The notes: generated from the sequence alone by a model not told the origin. DNA of 64,000 bases from Actinopolyspora xinjiangensis (GCF_900104475.1 NZ_FNJR01000010.1:160794-224793); one strand, 5' to 3'; positions 46,446 to 56,593 are shown, counted from the stretch's first letter. Made by a program: numbers and translations.

Positions 46446-47909
46446 TCAGGAGACGCCGAAGACGGCCTTGACCCCCTCGATGCCGAAGTAGACCGCGAAG
46501 ATCAGCGCCAGCCCGCTGAGCAGCCAGCCGATCTCCCTGGCCCGTCCCTTGCAGATCTTGATCGCACAGTAGGAGATCAACCCGGCACCCACCCCGTTGG
46601 TGATCGAATAGGTGAACGGGATGATCGCCACGGTCAGAAACACCGGGATCACGAAGTCCTCGTCGTGCCACGGGATGTTGCGCACCTGCGCCATCATCAT
46701 CCCGCCGACCAGGACCAGGGCGGGCGCGGCCGCTTGTGCGGGAACGACCGCCGCCAGGGGGGTGAACAGCATGGTGGCCGCGAACAGCACACCGGTGACC
46801 ACGCTCGCCAGGCCGGTACGGGCCCCCTCGGCGACCCCCGCGGCCGACTCCAGGAAGACGGTGTTCGGGGAGGAGCCGGTGACACCACCCCCGACCGCGC
46901 CCACGCCGTCGACCAGCAGGATGCGTCCCATCCCCTGGACCTTGCCCTCGGAGTTGGTCAGCCCGGCCTCGCTGCTGACACTGGTGATGGTGCCCATCGC
47001 GTCGAAGAAGCCCGACAGCACCAGCGTGAACAGGAACACCACGGCCGCGATCACGCCCGCGTTCACGAATCCGCCGAACAGGTCTATGTTGCCGAACAGC
47101 CCGAAGTCGGGAGTGGCCACCAGGCTCGACGGCAGGTCGGGACTGGTCCGCCCCCACTGTTCGGCCGGTACGTCGAACACGGCGTTGACCAGGATCGACA
47201 GCAGGGTTCCGGTCACGATGCTGATCAGGATGGCCCCGGGAACCTTCCTGGCGACCAGCACGATCATCAGCAGCAGGGTCAGGCAGAACAGCCCGAGCGG
47301 CCACCCGACCAGATGGCCGCTCGGTCCCAGCTGTACCGGCACATCGGTGTTGGCGGCGTCGGGCTGCCTGGTGACGAACCCTGCGCTGACCAGCCCCACG
47401 AGCGCGATGTAGAGGCCGATTCCCACCGTCAGCGCGGTCTTGAGCGCGGGTGGGATCGAGTTGATGATCCGCTCGCGCACCCCGCTGATCGCCATCAGCA
47501 CGATGCACACACCTTCGAGCACCACCAGCCCCATGGCCTGCGCCCAGGTCATCTCCGGCGCGACCGTGAACGCCACCACCGGGATCACGCCGAGCCCGGC
47601 GGCCATGGCCAGCGGCGCGTTGCCGACCACACCCATCAGCACGGTCATCACACCCGCGCACAGCGCCGTGGCCGTGGTCAGCTCGGTGTTGCTCAGGCTG
47701 GCGCCGGTGACGTCCTCGGAGGAACCGAGGATCAACGGGTTGAGCAGTACGATGTAGGACATCGCCACGAACGTCGTGATCCCGCCCCGTAACTCGCGGG
47801 ACAGGCTCGAACCGCGCTGGGTGATCCGGAAGTACCGGTCGATCGGCGAGCTCGGTCGGGGCTCGGGGGCCGGATCCGTCTCGGTCGAATCCGGTCTCAA
47901 CTGGGTCAT
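46446..47909 (-). CDS. NCS2-type purine permease (AzgA/GhxP family)
   Basis: 487 residues from ATG 47909, which follows GGGAGGACGC. It has about 12-14 membrane helices and the AzgA subgroup motifs: FVAMSYIVLLNPLIL, AMAAGLGVIPVVAF, VLSGFFDAMGTITSVSSEAG, GSSPNTVFLESAAGVAEGARTGL. Members take up hypoxanthine, guanine or adenine by proton symport. Position next to guanine deaminase and xanthine dehydrogenase supports purine uptake here. Confidence 0.93.
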   Translation of the reverse strand: MTQLRPDSTETDPAPEPRPSSPIDRYFRITQRGSSLSRELRGGITTFVAMSYIVLLNPLILGSSEDVTGASLSNTELTTATALCAGVMTVLMGVVGNAPLAMAAGLGVIPVVAFTVAPEMTWAQAMGLVVLEGVCIVLMAISGVRERIINSIPPALKTALTVGIGLYIALVGLVSAGFVTRQPDAANTDVPVQLGPSGHLVGWPLGLFCLTLLLMIVLVARKVPGAILISIVTGTLLSILVNAVFDVPAEQWGRTSPDLPSSLVATPDFGLFGNIDLFGGFVNAGVIAAVVFLFTLVLSGFFDAMGTITSVSSEAGLTNSEGKVQGMGRILLVDGVGAVGGGVTGSSPNTVFLESAAGVAEGARTGLASVVTGVLFAATMLFTPLAAVVPAQAAAPALVLVGGMMMAQVRNIPWHDEDFVIPVFLTVAIIPFTYSITNGVGAGLISYCAIKICKGRAREIGWLLSGLALIFAVYFGIEGVKAVFGVS

Positions 47910-48183
47910 GCGTCCTCCCATGCCGGTGGGCGCCCCCGGCCAGCGCCTTCGACCGAGGCTTCGGGCCGGACTCGTCCTCGGGCCGTGAACAGCACTGTGT
48001 CCGGCCCGATCAGGGGCGTTTGGTGAATAGTTGATGTCTCGAGCACGGCGGTTGACGCCCTGCTGCGGGTACCGGGAGAACACTCGGGTGTCACTCCGCG
48101 ACGGTGTACCCACGGCGCCGGCATGACCCGGTCGTCACGGCCGACGCCGCCGTGGAACGGCACTGACAGCGTAGATGGCGCCG

Positions 48184-48684
48184 TCAGTACTCGACGCGGT
48201 CGGCCTTGTTCCGCCAAGCGTCGAAGGGTTCGGTGCGGTTGCCCGCTTCGATGCGCCGCACCGGTGTCGGCCACACCGCGTCGGGATCGGTGAACAGTTC
48301 GTAGAAGGCCCGGTCGTCGAAGCCCGCGACCGCCGCGTCGTCCCGGTCGGCCGCGTAGCCGATCCGGTCCACCCGGGCCCACAGCGCCGAAGCCATGCAC
48401 ATCGGACACGGTTCGCAGGAGGTGATGAGCACGCAGCCGTCCAGCTTGAAGCTGTTCAGCGCCAGGCAGGCGTTGCGGATGGCGGTCACCTCGGCATGGG
48501 CGGTGGGGTCGAGGTTGGTGGTCACCATGTTCGTGCCGGTGGCCACGATCTCCTCGCCCCTGCCGATCACGGCTCCGAAGGGGCCGCCGCCCCTGGCCAC
48601 GCTGTCGGTGGCCAGCCGGATCGCTTCCTGCATCCATTCCCCGGCCCGTGCCGGGAGCGCGGACACGGTTTCCTGTGCGGACAA
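48184..48684 (-). CDS. Guanine deaminase, cytidine-deaminase fold
   Basis: 166 residues. The zinc motif is complete: HAEVTAIRNA (HAE) and CEPCPMCMASAL (PCxxC). GGGPFGAVIGRG and the C-terminal ELFTDPDAVWP resemble B. subtilis GuaD-like guanine deaminases, distinct from tRNA adenosine deaminase. It would convert guanine to xanthine for the dehydrogenase upstream in the operon. TTG 48684 is used because AAAGGAAC lies just before it and no other start fits. Confidence 0.87.
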   Translation of the reverse strand: MSAQETVSALPARAGEWMQEAIRLATDSVARGGGPFGAVIGRGEEIVATGTNMVTTNLDPTAHAEVTAIRNACLALNSFKLDGCVLITSCEPCPMCMASALWARVDRIGYAADRDDAAVAGFDDRAFYELFTDPDAVWPTPVRRIEAGNRTEPFDAWRNKADRVEY

Positions 48685-48804
48685 GACTGTTCCTTTCGTG
48701 GTGGGAGCGCACGGGGCCGCCCGATCCGGCGGCCCCGGCGGGCCGGGGACCGGCGTGGTCCCCGGTGGTCGGCCGCGCCCCGACGGATCGGGCCGGCCTC
48801 GAGG

Positions 48805-51120
48805 TCAGCCGATGATGTGCTCGGGACCGACCGGCACGTGGGTCAGGTCCCTGCCGGTGGCCGCGCGGATCGCGGCCACGATGGCCGGAGTGGAGGAGAT
48901 CGTCGGGGGTTCTCCGACCCCCCGCACGCCGTAGGGGGCGTTGGGATCGCCCCGTTCGATGACGTCGACGTTCATCGGCGGCATGTCGAGAATGGTCGGG
49001 ATCAGGTAGTCGGTGAACGAGGGGTTGCGGATCTTGCCCTCGCCCACCTGGATCTCCTCCATCACCGCCAGGCCCAGTCCCTGGGCCGAGCCGCCCTGGA
49101 TCTGTCCCACCACCGACTCGGGGTTGACCGCCTTGCCGACGTCCTGCGAGCAGTCCAGTTGCACGACCTTGATCAGCCCCAGCTCGGTGTCCACGTCGAC
49201 CACGGCGCGGTGGGCCGAGAAGGCGTGCTGCACCTGGGCGCGCTCACTGCGTCCCCGCTCGTCGAGCGGGAACGTCTCGCGGTGGTGGTACTCCCTGGTC
49301 TCCTCGATGGCCTCGGAGCCGAGCACCTCGGCGATGTCGGCGAGCACTCCCGATTCCCGCGAAACGATCTTCCCGCCGGACAGTGACAGCTCCGCGGCGG
49401 GCTCACCGAACCGCTCAGCGGTGATCGCCAACAGTCGTTCCCGGACCGCTCGGCACGCCGCCTGCACGGCACCGCCGGTCACATAGGTCTGCCGCGAGGC
49501 GGAGCTGGACCCCGCCGGCCCCACGCTGGTGTCGTTCGGGTGGATGTTGACCCGCTCCACCTCCAGCTCGCTCCGGGCGATCTGCTGCTGCACGGTGACC
49601 AGGCCCTGCCCGACCTCAGCGGCGGCGGTGTGCACCATCGCCAGCGGTTCCCCCGCCACGTTCTGCAGCCGCACCCTGGCGGTGGAGAAGTCGTCCGCCC
49701 CCTCGGCGTAGCAGATGTTCTTGATGCACACGCCGTAGCCGACACCGCGCACCACCCCCTCGCCGTGAGTGGTGTTGGAGGCACCGCCCGGCAGGTCACG
49801 GATGTCGGGCTCGGCACCGGCCGCCGGAGCCTCCGGCAGCGGCAGCTCGCGCACGCGTCGCAGCAGTTCGGCGACCGGAGCCGGATAGTCCAGCACCTGC
49901 CCGGTCGGGGTGGTGTCGCCCCGGCTGATCGCGTTGCGGATGCGCAGCTCCACCGGGTCCATGTCCAGCGCCTCGGCGAGCCGGTCCATCTGCGACTCGT
50001 AGGCGAAGGCGGGCTGCACCGCCCCCAGCCCGCGCATAGCGCCGCAGGGCGGGTTGTTGGTGTACATCCCCCAGCCCTGGATCGAGACGTTGGCGACGTC
50101 GTAGGGTCCGACCCCCAGCGTGGTGCCGTTGCCCACCACCACCGGGGTCTTGGAGGCGTAGGCCCCACCGTCGAAGTAGAGCTGGGCGCGCACGAACACC
50201 AGGTCACCGTCCCTGGTGGCCCCGTGCTCGTAGTACATCTTCGCCGGATGGCGGTGCACGTGGCCGAAGAAGGACTCCTCGCGGTCGTAGACGATCTTGA
50301 CCGGCCTGCCGGTGCGCAGCGCGAGCATGCAGACGTGAACCTGCATGGACAGGTCCTCCCTGCCACCGAACGCGCCGCCGACGCCGGACATGGTCATCCG
50401 CACCAGTTCCGGGTCCAGGTCCAGGGCCGCCGCGGTCTGCTTGCGGTCGGTGTGCAGGTCCTGCGTGGCCAGGTACAGGTCCACGCCGCCGTCCTCGGCC
50501 GGGATGGCCAGCCCGGACTCGGGGCCGAGGAACGCCTGGTCCTGCATGCCTACGGTGTAGGTACCCGACACCACCACGTCGGCCGTCACCTCGGGGTCAC
50601 CCTTGACGATCGGCTGGTACCGCACCGTGTTGCCGCCGGGATGCACCTTCGGCAGCGAGTCGTCGTGGGCGGCCAGCTCCGCGTCGACCACCGGCTCCAG
50701 CACCTCGTAGTCGACCTCGATCAGGTCCAGCGCGCGGCGCGCGGTCTCCGGGTGGTCGGCCGCGACCAGTGCCACCGCCTCGCCCCGGTAGCGAACCACG
50801 TCCTCGGCGAGCACCGGCTGGTCGATGTCCTTGAGACCGTAGAGATTCCTTCCCGGCACGTCCTCGGCCGTCAGCACCGCGTGCACGCCCGGTGAGCGCA
50901 GCGCGGGACCGATGTCGACGGAACGGATCCGCGCCGAGGGGTGCGGGCTGCGCAGCGTGGCACCCCAGAGCATGTTCTCCGCCCACAGGTCGGAGGAGTA
51001 GGCGAAGTCCCCCCGAACCTTCAGCGTTCCGTCCGGGCGCAGCGGTGATTCGCCGACCCCTCCGGCGATGGCGTCGTCGAGGTCCTGGGGCCGGTGCGCC
51101 GGTGCGTGGGTATCGCTCAT
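48805..51120 (-). CDS. xdhA: Xanthine dehydrogenase molybdenum-binding subunit
   Basis: 771 residues. The molybdopterin-binding subunit fold is clear: KVRGDFAYSSDL, QDQAFLGPESGLA, GVGGAFGGREDLSMQVHVCML, the Arg/Phe-type substrate-site region, and GVRGVGEPPTI near the C-terminus with the catalytic Glu. It catalyses hydroxylation of xanthine (and hypoxanthine) to urate. The FAD and 2Fe-2S subunits are encoded upstream in the same operon, with the deaminase between. Gene symbols for the three subunits vary; this is the largest. Confidence 0.93.
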   Translation of the reverse strand: MSDTHAPAHRPQDLDDAIAGGVGESPLRPDGTLKVRGDFAYSSDLWAENMLWGATLRSPHPSARIRSVDIGPALRSPGVHAVLTAEDVPGRNLYGLKDIDQPVLAEDVVRYRGEAVALVAADHPETARRALDLIEVDYEVLEPVVDAELAAHDDSLPKVHPGGNTVRYQPIVKGDPEVTADVVVSGTYTVGMQDQAFLGPESGLAIPAEDGGVDLYLATQDLHTDRKQTAAALDLDPELVRMTMSGVGGAFGGREDLSMQVHVCMLALRTGRPVKIVYDREESFFGHVHRHPAKMYYEHGATRDGDLVFVRAQLYFDGGAYASKTPVVVGNGTTLGVGPYDVANVSIQGWGMYTNNPPCGAMRGLGAVQPAFAYESQMDRLAEALDMDPVELRIRNAISRGDTTPTGQVLDYPAPVAELLRRVRELPLPEAPAAGAEPDIRDLPGGASNTTHGEGVVRGVGYGVCIKNICYAEGADDFSTARVRLQNVAGEPLAMVHTAAAEVGQGLVTVQQQIARSELEVERVNIHPNDTSVGPAGSSSASRQTYVTGGAVQAACRAVRERLLAITAERFGEPAAELSLSGGKIVSRESGVLADIAEVLGSEAIEETREYHHRETFPLDERGRSERAQVQHAFSAHRAVVDVDTELGLIKVVQLDCSQDVGKAVNPESVVGQIQGGSAQGLGLAVMEEIQVGEGKIRNPSFTDYLIPTILDMPPMNVDVIERGDPNAPYGVRGVGEPPTISSTPAIVAAIRAATGRDLTHVPVGPEHIIG

Positions 51121-51223
51121 CGAGCCACCTCTTCCGGGATGTGTCGTGCCGACCGCTCTCGTCGGGCGGGTGTCATGGGGCCACGGTGGGAAGGCGGACG
51201 CGGAGTCCGCGGTGGGGCCGAAC

Positions 51224-52633
51224 TCATCCGACCCCCTTCGCGGCGATCCGGGAGCAGTCGCGCCGCAGCTCGTCGGTCAGTTCCCGCTCGGACTCCCGGA
51301 CCAGTCGGGAGTCCGCCACGACGGTCTCCCCGCCGCGGAGCAGCGTGCGCAGCCGCGGCAGCGGGCCGAGCGCCAGCGCTGCCACCGGGTCCTCGATCCC
51401 GGCGTGCCCCAGACCGTCGAGGTCCCAGAGCGCGATGTCGGCGAGCTTGCCCTGCTCCAACGAGCCCAGCTCGTCCTCCCGGCCGAGACAACGCGCCCCG
51501 CCGCGGGTTCCCGTCCACAGCGCGTCACGCACCGACAGCGCGTCCGGGCCGTAGTGGGCCCGGCCGAGCAGCAGTGCCTGACGCAGCTCGTCACCGAGCC
51601 GCCCCGACTCGTTGGAGGCCACACCGTCGACACCGAGGCCGACCGGGGCGCGCGCGTCCAGCAGCGGGCGAACCGGAGCCACCCCGGCCCCGAGCCTCCC
51701 GTTGGAGCTCGGGCAGTGCGCCACCCCGGTGCCGGTCTCGCCCAACCTGGCGACGTTCCGCTCGGAGAGGTGCACGCCGTGGGCCAACCAGACGTCCTCG
51801 CCCAGCCACCCCAGCCGGTCGGCGTATTCGACCGGGTCGCATCCGAACTCCCGTTCGCACTGCCTGAGCTCGTCGGAGGTCTCGGCGAGATGCGTGTGCA
51901 GCCGAACCCCGTGTCGCCGTGCGAGCTCGGCCGCCGACCGCATGAGTTCGCCGCTGACCGAGAACGGCGAGCAGGGACCCACGGCCACCCGGAGCCGGGA
52001 ATCGAAGGAGGGATCGTGGAACCGCCGGATCGCCTCCTCGGTTCCTCGCAACGCGGACTCGGTGTCCTCGACCGCCGAGTCCGGGGGCAGTCCCCCGGCG
52101 GACTGCCCCCGGTCCATCGAGCCGCGCACCGCGTGCAGCCGCACGCCGATGCGATCGGCTCCGGCCACCACGCCGCCGAGCACATCCCCACCCGTGTCTG
52201 GGAACACGTAGTGGTGATCGGCGACGGTGGTGCATCCCGACAACGCCGTCCAGCCCAGTCCCGCCGCGGTGGCGGAACCGGTCAGCTCCTCGTCGATGCC
52301 CGCCCAGACCGGGTAGAGCTCGGTGAGCCAGCCGAACAGCGTCGCGTCGACCGCGTAACCGCGTGTCGCCCACTGGTAGAGGTGATGGTGCGTGTTGACC
52401 AGCCCCGGAGTCACCAGGCAGCCGCTGCCGTCGATCCGGTGAACAGGTCCCGGCTGCTCCGGGGCCGGCCCGGGGCCCACGGCACTGATGCGCCCGTTGT
52501 CGATCACGACGTGACCCTCGGGGTACTCGGTGCCCGTGCCCGAGATGTTGGGGTCCGGTGTGTCCACGGTGACCACGGCCGCGCCTTCGATGACGGTGCG
52601 CCGCGCGGGTGGCCCTGGAGGATGCTCGCTCAT
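51224..52633 (-). CDS. 8-oxoguanine deaminase-type amidohydrolase
   Basis: 469 residues. The amidohydrolase metal ligands are present: NTHHHLYQWATRG (HxH-type first motif), HTHLAETSDE, AHGVHLSERN and GVDGVASNES (Asp). The MEGASVVT-like start and SGSMDRGQSAGGLPPD segment resemble 8-oxoguanine deaminases, which give urate directly; guanine deaminase is the alternative. Overlaps the 2Fe-2S subunit gene (52630) by four bases. A separate guanine deaminase gene exists at 48184, which favours the 8-oxo role. Confidence 0.8.
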   Translation of the reverse strand: MSEHPPGPPARRTVIEGAAVVTVDTPDPNISGTGTEYPEGHVVIDNGRISAVGPGPAPEQPGPVHRIDGSGCLVTPGLVNTHHHLYQWATRGYAVDATLFGWLTELYPVWAGIDEELTGSATAAGLGWTALSGCTTVADHHYVFPDTGGDVLGGVVAGADRIGVRLHAVRGSMDRGQSAGGLPPDSAVEDTESALRGTEEAIRRFHDPSFDSRLRVAVGPCSPFSVSGELMRSAAELARRHGVRLHTHLAETSDELRQCEREFGCDPVEYADRLGWLGEDVWLAHGVHLSERNVARLGETGTGVAHCPSSNGRLGAGVAPVRPLLDARAPVGLGVDGVASNESGRLGDELRQALLLGRAHYGPDALSVRDALWTGTRGGARCLGREDELGSLEQGKLADIALWDLDGLGHAGIEDPVAALALGPLPRLRTLLRGGETVVADSRLVRESERELTDELRRDCSRIAAKGVG

Positions 52634-53136
52634 GTCCGGTCACCCCCGGCGGAGCTCCCCGAACCGCTCGTGCCGCCGCTCCGCTCGGCCGCGGTGCGGA
52701 CGGCGGCCATGATCTTCTCGTAGCCGGTGCACCGGCACAGGTTTCCGGCCAACGCCTCCCTGATCTCGGCGTCGGAGGGCTCCGGGACCCGCTCGATCAG
52801 GTCGTCGGCGGCGACCAGCAGACCGGGGGTGCAGAATCCGCACTGCACCGCGCCCTCGTCGATGAAGGCCCGCTGCACGGTGGACAGCTCCTCGCCGTCG
52901 GCCAGCCCTTCCACGGTGCCCACCTCGCGGTCCTGGGCCTGCCCCGCCGCCACCAGGCAGGCGCACACGGGAACCCGGTCGAGGTAGACGGTGCAGGAGC
53001 CGCACTCGCCCTGTTCGCAGGCGTTCTTGGAGCCCGGCAGTCCGAGCCGCTCCCGGAGCACGTACAGCAGGCTCTCGCCTTCCCACACGTCGTCGGCGGT
53101 CATGGCGCGGCCGTTGACGGTCAGATTCAGGCGCAT
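52630..53136 (-). CDS. Xanthine dehydrogenase 2Fe-2S subunit
   Basis: 168 residues. The plant-type [2Fe-2S] cluster ligands are in CEQGECGSCTVYLD..., and the second cluster Cys in GFCTPG and LCRCTGYEKI, as in the xanthine oxidase family small subunit. It relays electrons from the molybdenum centre to FAD. The start (ATG 53136) overlaps the FAD subunit's stop by ten bases. Confidence 0.93.
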   Translation of the reverse strand: MRLNLTVNGRAMTADDVWEGESLLYVLRERLGLPGSKNACEQGECGSCTVYLDRVPVCACLVAAGQAQDREVGTVEGLADGEELSTVQRAFIDEGAVQCGFCTPGLLVAADDLIERVPEPSDAEIREALAGNLCRCTGYEKIMAAVRTAAERSGGTSGSGSSAGGDRT

Positions 53137-54035
53137 CGTTGCCTCCCGGAGAGTTCGGTGCCGCTGCGGTACTCGTCCCAGGCCCAGGACAGCGTCCGGC
53201 GAGCGAGCACGTGCAACGCGTGTGTGCGGTACCCGGCCGTGCCGCGTACGTCGTCGATCGGTGCCGCCGCGCGAGCGACCAGCTCACCGAAGCGTTCGGT
53301 CACCGAGGCGGGGAGCGGGCGCGGGTCGTCCCACTGGCCGTCCTCGGCCAACGCCCCGGCGAGGAACTCCTCGGCCTCGGTGGCCGAGCGCGGTGTGGGG
53401 GCCGCCGAGCCCAGCCCGGTACCGACCCCGCGCCGCCGAGGGTGAAGGGCGACGGCGAAGGTGCAGACGGCGATGACCATCGCGTTGCGGGTACCGATCT
53501 TGGAGAACTGCTGCGGTCCGGTGCCCTCCGGCACGTGTACCGCCGCGATCAGCTCGTCCGGGGCCATGTCGGTGCGCTTGACCCCGGTGAAGAAGTCGGC
53601 GAGCGGGAGCGTGCGGCTGCCGCGCACCGACTCCAGCTCGATCTCCGCGTTCGAAGCCAGCAGGGGCGGGTGCCCGTCACCGGCCGGTGAGGCCGAGGCG
53701 AGGTTCCCGCCGAGCGTTCCCCGGTTCCGGATCTGCGGTGATCCCACGGTGCGGGCGGCCATCGCCAGCCCGGGCAGGGTCGTCCCCAGTTCCTCGATCA
53801 GCCGGGCGTAGGGCACGGCCGCACCGATGCGCACAGTCGGAACACCGTTCCGTTCGGTTCGCGACCACTCCCGGAGCTGTTCGATGCGAGTCAGGTCGAG
53901 CAGCGTCTCCGGGCGCCGGTGGTCGAAGTTCAGTTCCACCATGACGTCGGTGCCGCCCGCGATGGGAGTCGCATCGGGGTGGTTGGCCTTGGCTTCGAGC
54001 GCTTCGCTCCAGCCGGCCGGTCGTAGGAAATCCAC
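53127..54035 (-). CDS. Xanthine dehydrogenase FAD-binding subunit
   Basis: 302 residues from GTG 54035, preceded by GGAG at 8 nt. The longer frame to 54101 adds a non-conserved segment with no ribosome site. FAD-binding domain motifs are visible: PIAGGTDVMVELN, GAAVPYARLIEELG, QIRNRGTLGGNLASASPAGDG and KIGTRNAMVIAV. It is the first gene of the leftward purine series and receives electrons from the 2Fe-2S subunit for NAD(P) or oxygen reduction. A divergent PucR gene lies 550 bp upstream. Confidence 0.92.
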   Translation of the reverse strand: MDFLRPAGWSEALEAKANHPDATPIAGGTDVMVELNFDHRRPETLLDLTRIEQLREWSRTERNGVPTVRIGAAVPYARLIEELGTTLPGLAMAARTVGSPQIRNRGTLGGNLASASPAGDGHPPLLASNAEIELESVRGSRTLPLADFFTGVKRTDMAPDELIAAVHVPEGTGPQQFSKIGTRNAMVIAVCTFAVALHPRRRGVGTGLGSAAPTPRSATEAEEFLAGALAEDGQWDDPRPLPASVTERFGELVARAAAPIDDVRGTAGYRTHALHVLARRTLSWAWDEYRSGTELSGRQRCA

Positions 54036-54585
54036 TGTGTTTCTCCAGATCACAACCCGAGATAGGCCGTTGGGGTGTGAGTAAGTACACAGCTTTTCCA
54101 CCCGGACTGACTAGCGGCGGAAAACATGAAACGAACCGCTGGTGAACGAGTGGTTTTCGTGCTTTTCTACAACCAACGCTCCCGGCCCGGGCCTGTTCGT
54201 CGAGCGTGTCCTCGCGTGGGCAACGTAGCCGAGTTCGGGCGCGGAGCGCGGAATTTCCCGTGATGGTCGTGTTTCGGTGTCGCGCGCCTCTTGTCGGCGG
54301 TGCCGCGGGCATGACTAGGATCACCTGGCTCCGGGCCGCTCCGGTTCCCCGGCGCGGACGGGTGAGCGTGGGAGCCGAAAACCTTCGCGGAGCGGCGGCC
54401 CAGCTGTTCGGGGCCCGTCCCGAGTCGGCACCCGAGGGGCGTCGTGGGGCGCGTCGAGTAGTGTCCCGCGCCACGTGTCCGGAAGCCGCCTGGCGACGCG
54501 CCCGCCCACCCGCCGGAGTCGTCCGGTGGCCCCGGGCGGAGTACCGGGCCGAACAACACTCCGCAAGGACTCGTTAGGGGCGCTC
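54036..54585. other. Divergent regulatory region, xdh operon and pucR
   Basis: This 550-bp gap holds no convincing gene. Between 54055 and 54180 the DNA is AT-richer and probably contains the xdh operon promoter; an imperfect repeat (ACGAACCGC and GTGGTTTTCGT) lies near 54131-54160. A purine-responsive site for the adjacent PucR regulator is the expected content, but no consensus can be asserted. Confidence 0.4.
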
Positions 54586-56106
54586 GTGCTTCTCGGCGAT
54601 CTGTTGGACGATCCCCGGATGGGACTGACCCTGCTCACCGGTGGTGAGCGGCTGGACAGGGTGGTGCGGGGCGTCTACATCACGGATCTCATCGATCCGA
54701 GGCGCTACTTGCAGGGCGGGGAGCTTGTGCTCAGCGGGCTGGTGTGGCACCGCGACCCCTCCGACTCGGAGGAGTTCGCGGCCTCGCTGGCCGACGCCGG
54801 GGTGGCGGGCCTGGTGGCCGGTACGGCGAGGTTGGGAAAAGCCCCGGCCGATCTCGTGCGGGCCTGCGCTCGGCACGGCGTGCCGTTGTTCGAGCTGTCG
54901 GTCAACGTCAGCTTCAACACCCTGTTCGAACACGTGCTCGGCGCCGTGCGCAACGAACGAACCCCCGGCCGCGACCTGGTGACCGACGTGGCCGCGGGTG
55001 CCGACCTTCCCCGGGTGCTCGCCGCCGCGGCGGCCGAGCTGGGCACCGACTGCTGGGTCTGCTCCGCCGTGGGAGCCGTGGTGGCCGAGCACGGCAGGCT
55101 GCCGCCGTCCGACCGTCGTACGCTGGTCCGCGAGTTCCTCAGGGCCGAGCGGCTGCCCAGAACGGTGCTCACCGACAGTGGCCGAGCCTACGTCCTCTGG
55201 CCGGTCAGTTCCGGAACCGAGTCGCGCGCGGCCAGGTGGTTCCTCGTGCTGCCCGGCGACCAGGCGGACCGGGCGCGCGAAGCGGTCGGCAACGAGCTCG
55301 CCACCGCGGTGGCGTTGCTGCGCAGCAGGCTCGACGAGGGGCGCCAGGTCTCAGGTCGCCCGGTCGGCACCGCGTTGCGCGCGCTGCTGGAGGGGTCGGT
55401 CGGTTCCCGGGAGGTGGCGAGCAGGCTCGCCGAGGCCGGCCTGCCCACCGAGGGTGCGCTGTGCGTCGTGGCGTTGGCGACGGGAGGGCGCTCGGAGTCA
55501 GCGGCGGACGTGCTGCGGGAGATCGCCGCCGCCACCGGGCTTCCTTCGGTGACGGCCCCGATGGAGACCGGTGCGCTGGCGGTGTTCGGTGAGCACGTGG
55601 ACGCCCCGGTCGAGCTGGCGGGGTTGGCGGGGTGGCTGCGGGCCACGTTGGGGGAGCTGGAGTACGGGCCGTTCTGGCTGGGGGTCAGCGTCGGAGTCAG
55701 TGACCTGGCCGATCCGAGCGGCCTGCGCGGAGCGGTCGAGGAAGCCCGTTACACGCGGCGGCTGGCCGAGCAGCGTGAGGGCCGCTGCGGCATCGCCACC
55801 GCCGAGGACCTGGTCTCCCAGCAGGTCCTGCTGTCGGCCGTTCCCGACGAACTCCGGAATTCCTACCGGCAACGACTGCTCGGCGGGCTGCTGGCCTACG
55901 ACCGGAGTCACCAGTCCGATCTGGTGAACACCCTGCGAACGTTTCTGGAATGTTCCGGTTCGTGGTCGCGTTGTGCCCAACTGCTGCACGTGCACGTGAA
56001 CACGCTTCGTTACCGAATTCGTCGTGTGGAGGAGATAACGGGGCGTGACCTCGGGGACTTTCCGACCAGGGTCGACTTCTACCTGGCGCTGCAGATCAGC
56101 GGGTGA
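54586..56106 (+). CDS. pucR: PucR-family transcriptional regulator of purine catabolism
   Basis: 506 residues from GTG 54586, chosen because AGGGG precedes it by 5 nt; the longer frame to 54475 is low-complexity. The PucR N-terminal domain spans ~1-120 (LLGDLLDDPRMGLTLLTGG, then LVSGL-type GELVLSGLVW), a GGDEF-like central part follows (GLPSVTAPMETGALAVF...), and the C-terminal HTH reads LVNTLRTFLECSGSWSRCAQLLHVHVNTLRYRIRRVEEITGRDL. Such proteins activate purine catabolic genes; the divergent xdh operon is the obvious target. Confidence 0.9.
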   Translation: MLLGDLLDDPRMGLTLLTGGERLDRVVRGVYITDLIDPRRYLQGGELVLSGLVWHRDPSDSEEFAASLADAGVAGLVAGTARLGKAPADLVRACARHGVPLFELSVNVSFNTLFEHVLGAVRNERTPGRDLVTDVAAGADLPRVLAAAAAELGTDCWVCSAVGAVVAEHGRLPPSDRRTLVREFLRAERLPRTVLTDSGRAYVLWPVSSGTESRAARWFLVLPGDQADRAREAVGNELATAVALLRSRLDEGRQVSGRPVGTALRALLEGSVGSREVASRLAEAGLPTEGALCVVALATGGRSESAADVLREIAAATGLPSVTAPMETGALAVFGEHVDAPVELAGLAGWLRATLGELEYGPFWLGVSVGVSDLADPSGLRGAVEEARYTRRLAEQREGRCGIATAEDLVSQQVLLSAVPDELRNSYRQRLLGGLLAYDRSHQSDLVNTLRTFLECSGSWSRCAQLLHVHVNTLRYRIRRVEEITGRDLGDFPTRVDFYLALQISG

Positions 56107-56235
56107 ACTTCCCGGAGACCCGAGCACGAGCGGGGCTCGCGAACGTGCTGGAGCGGTGCTGGTCGGCTCGGCGGTGATGGGCACCGCTTCGAGCTCCGTC
56201 CCAGCCTAGCGGCGTTTCGCGAGGGAGTGCCCGAA

Positions 56236-56252
56236 CCGGCCCGAGGGGCCGG
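56236..56252. terminator. Hairpin after pucR
   Basis: CCGGCCC (56236-56242) pairs with GGGCCGG (56246-56252) around GAG. No T run follows. The 487-bp gap before the decarboxylase shows little else apart from a GGTGAGTGAAA word at 56339. Confidence 0.5.
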
Positions 56253-56593
56253 GCTCTCGGACGCGGCCACCGCGGTGGATGGCAGCGGTAGGTACCGCTG
56301 ACTGGGAATCGCCATCCACTCGGCGAGACACCTGATAGGTGAGTGAAACAAACCCGGAACGGGAAACGATCCACCGTGTGGCCACGTCCCGTGTCAGTTG
56401 TCACAGTCGGTTCCGCTGTCCGGGGGAAGCCTTCGGTGTGATTGGAAAATGCGCCGCCATCAGCGGTACCGTTTTTGGTCGGCGCAGGGCAGTACCCGGC
56501 TCGGTCCTCCTCGGGCCGCCACGGACCGGCCTGGCCGGATTGGTGTGTTCCACGCGACGGCCCGCCGACGGCCGAGAAACGGAGGTTCCGGGA

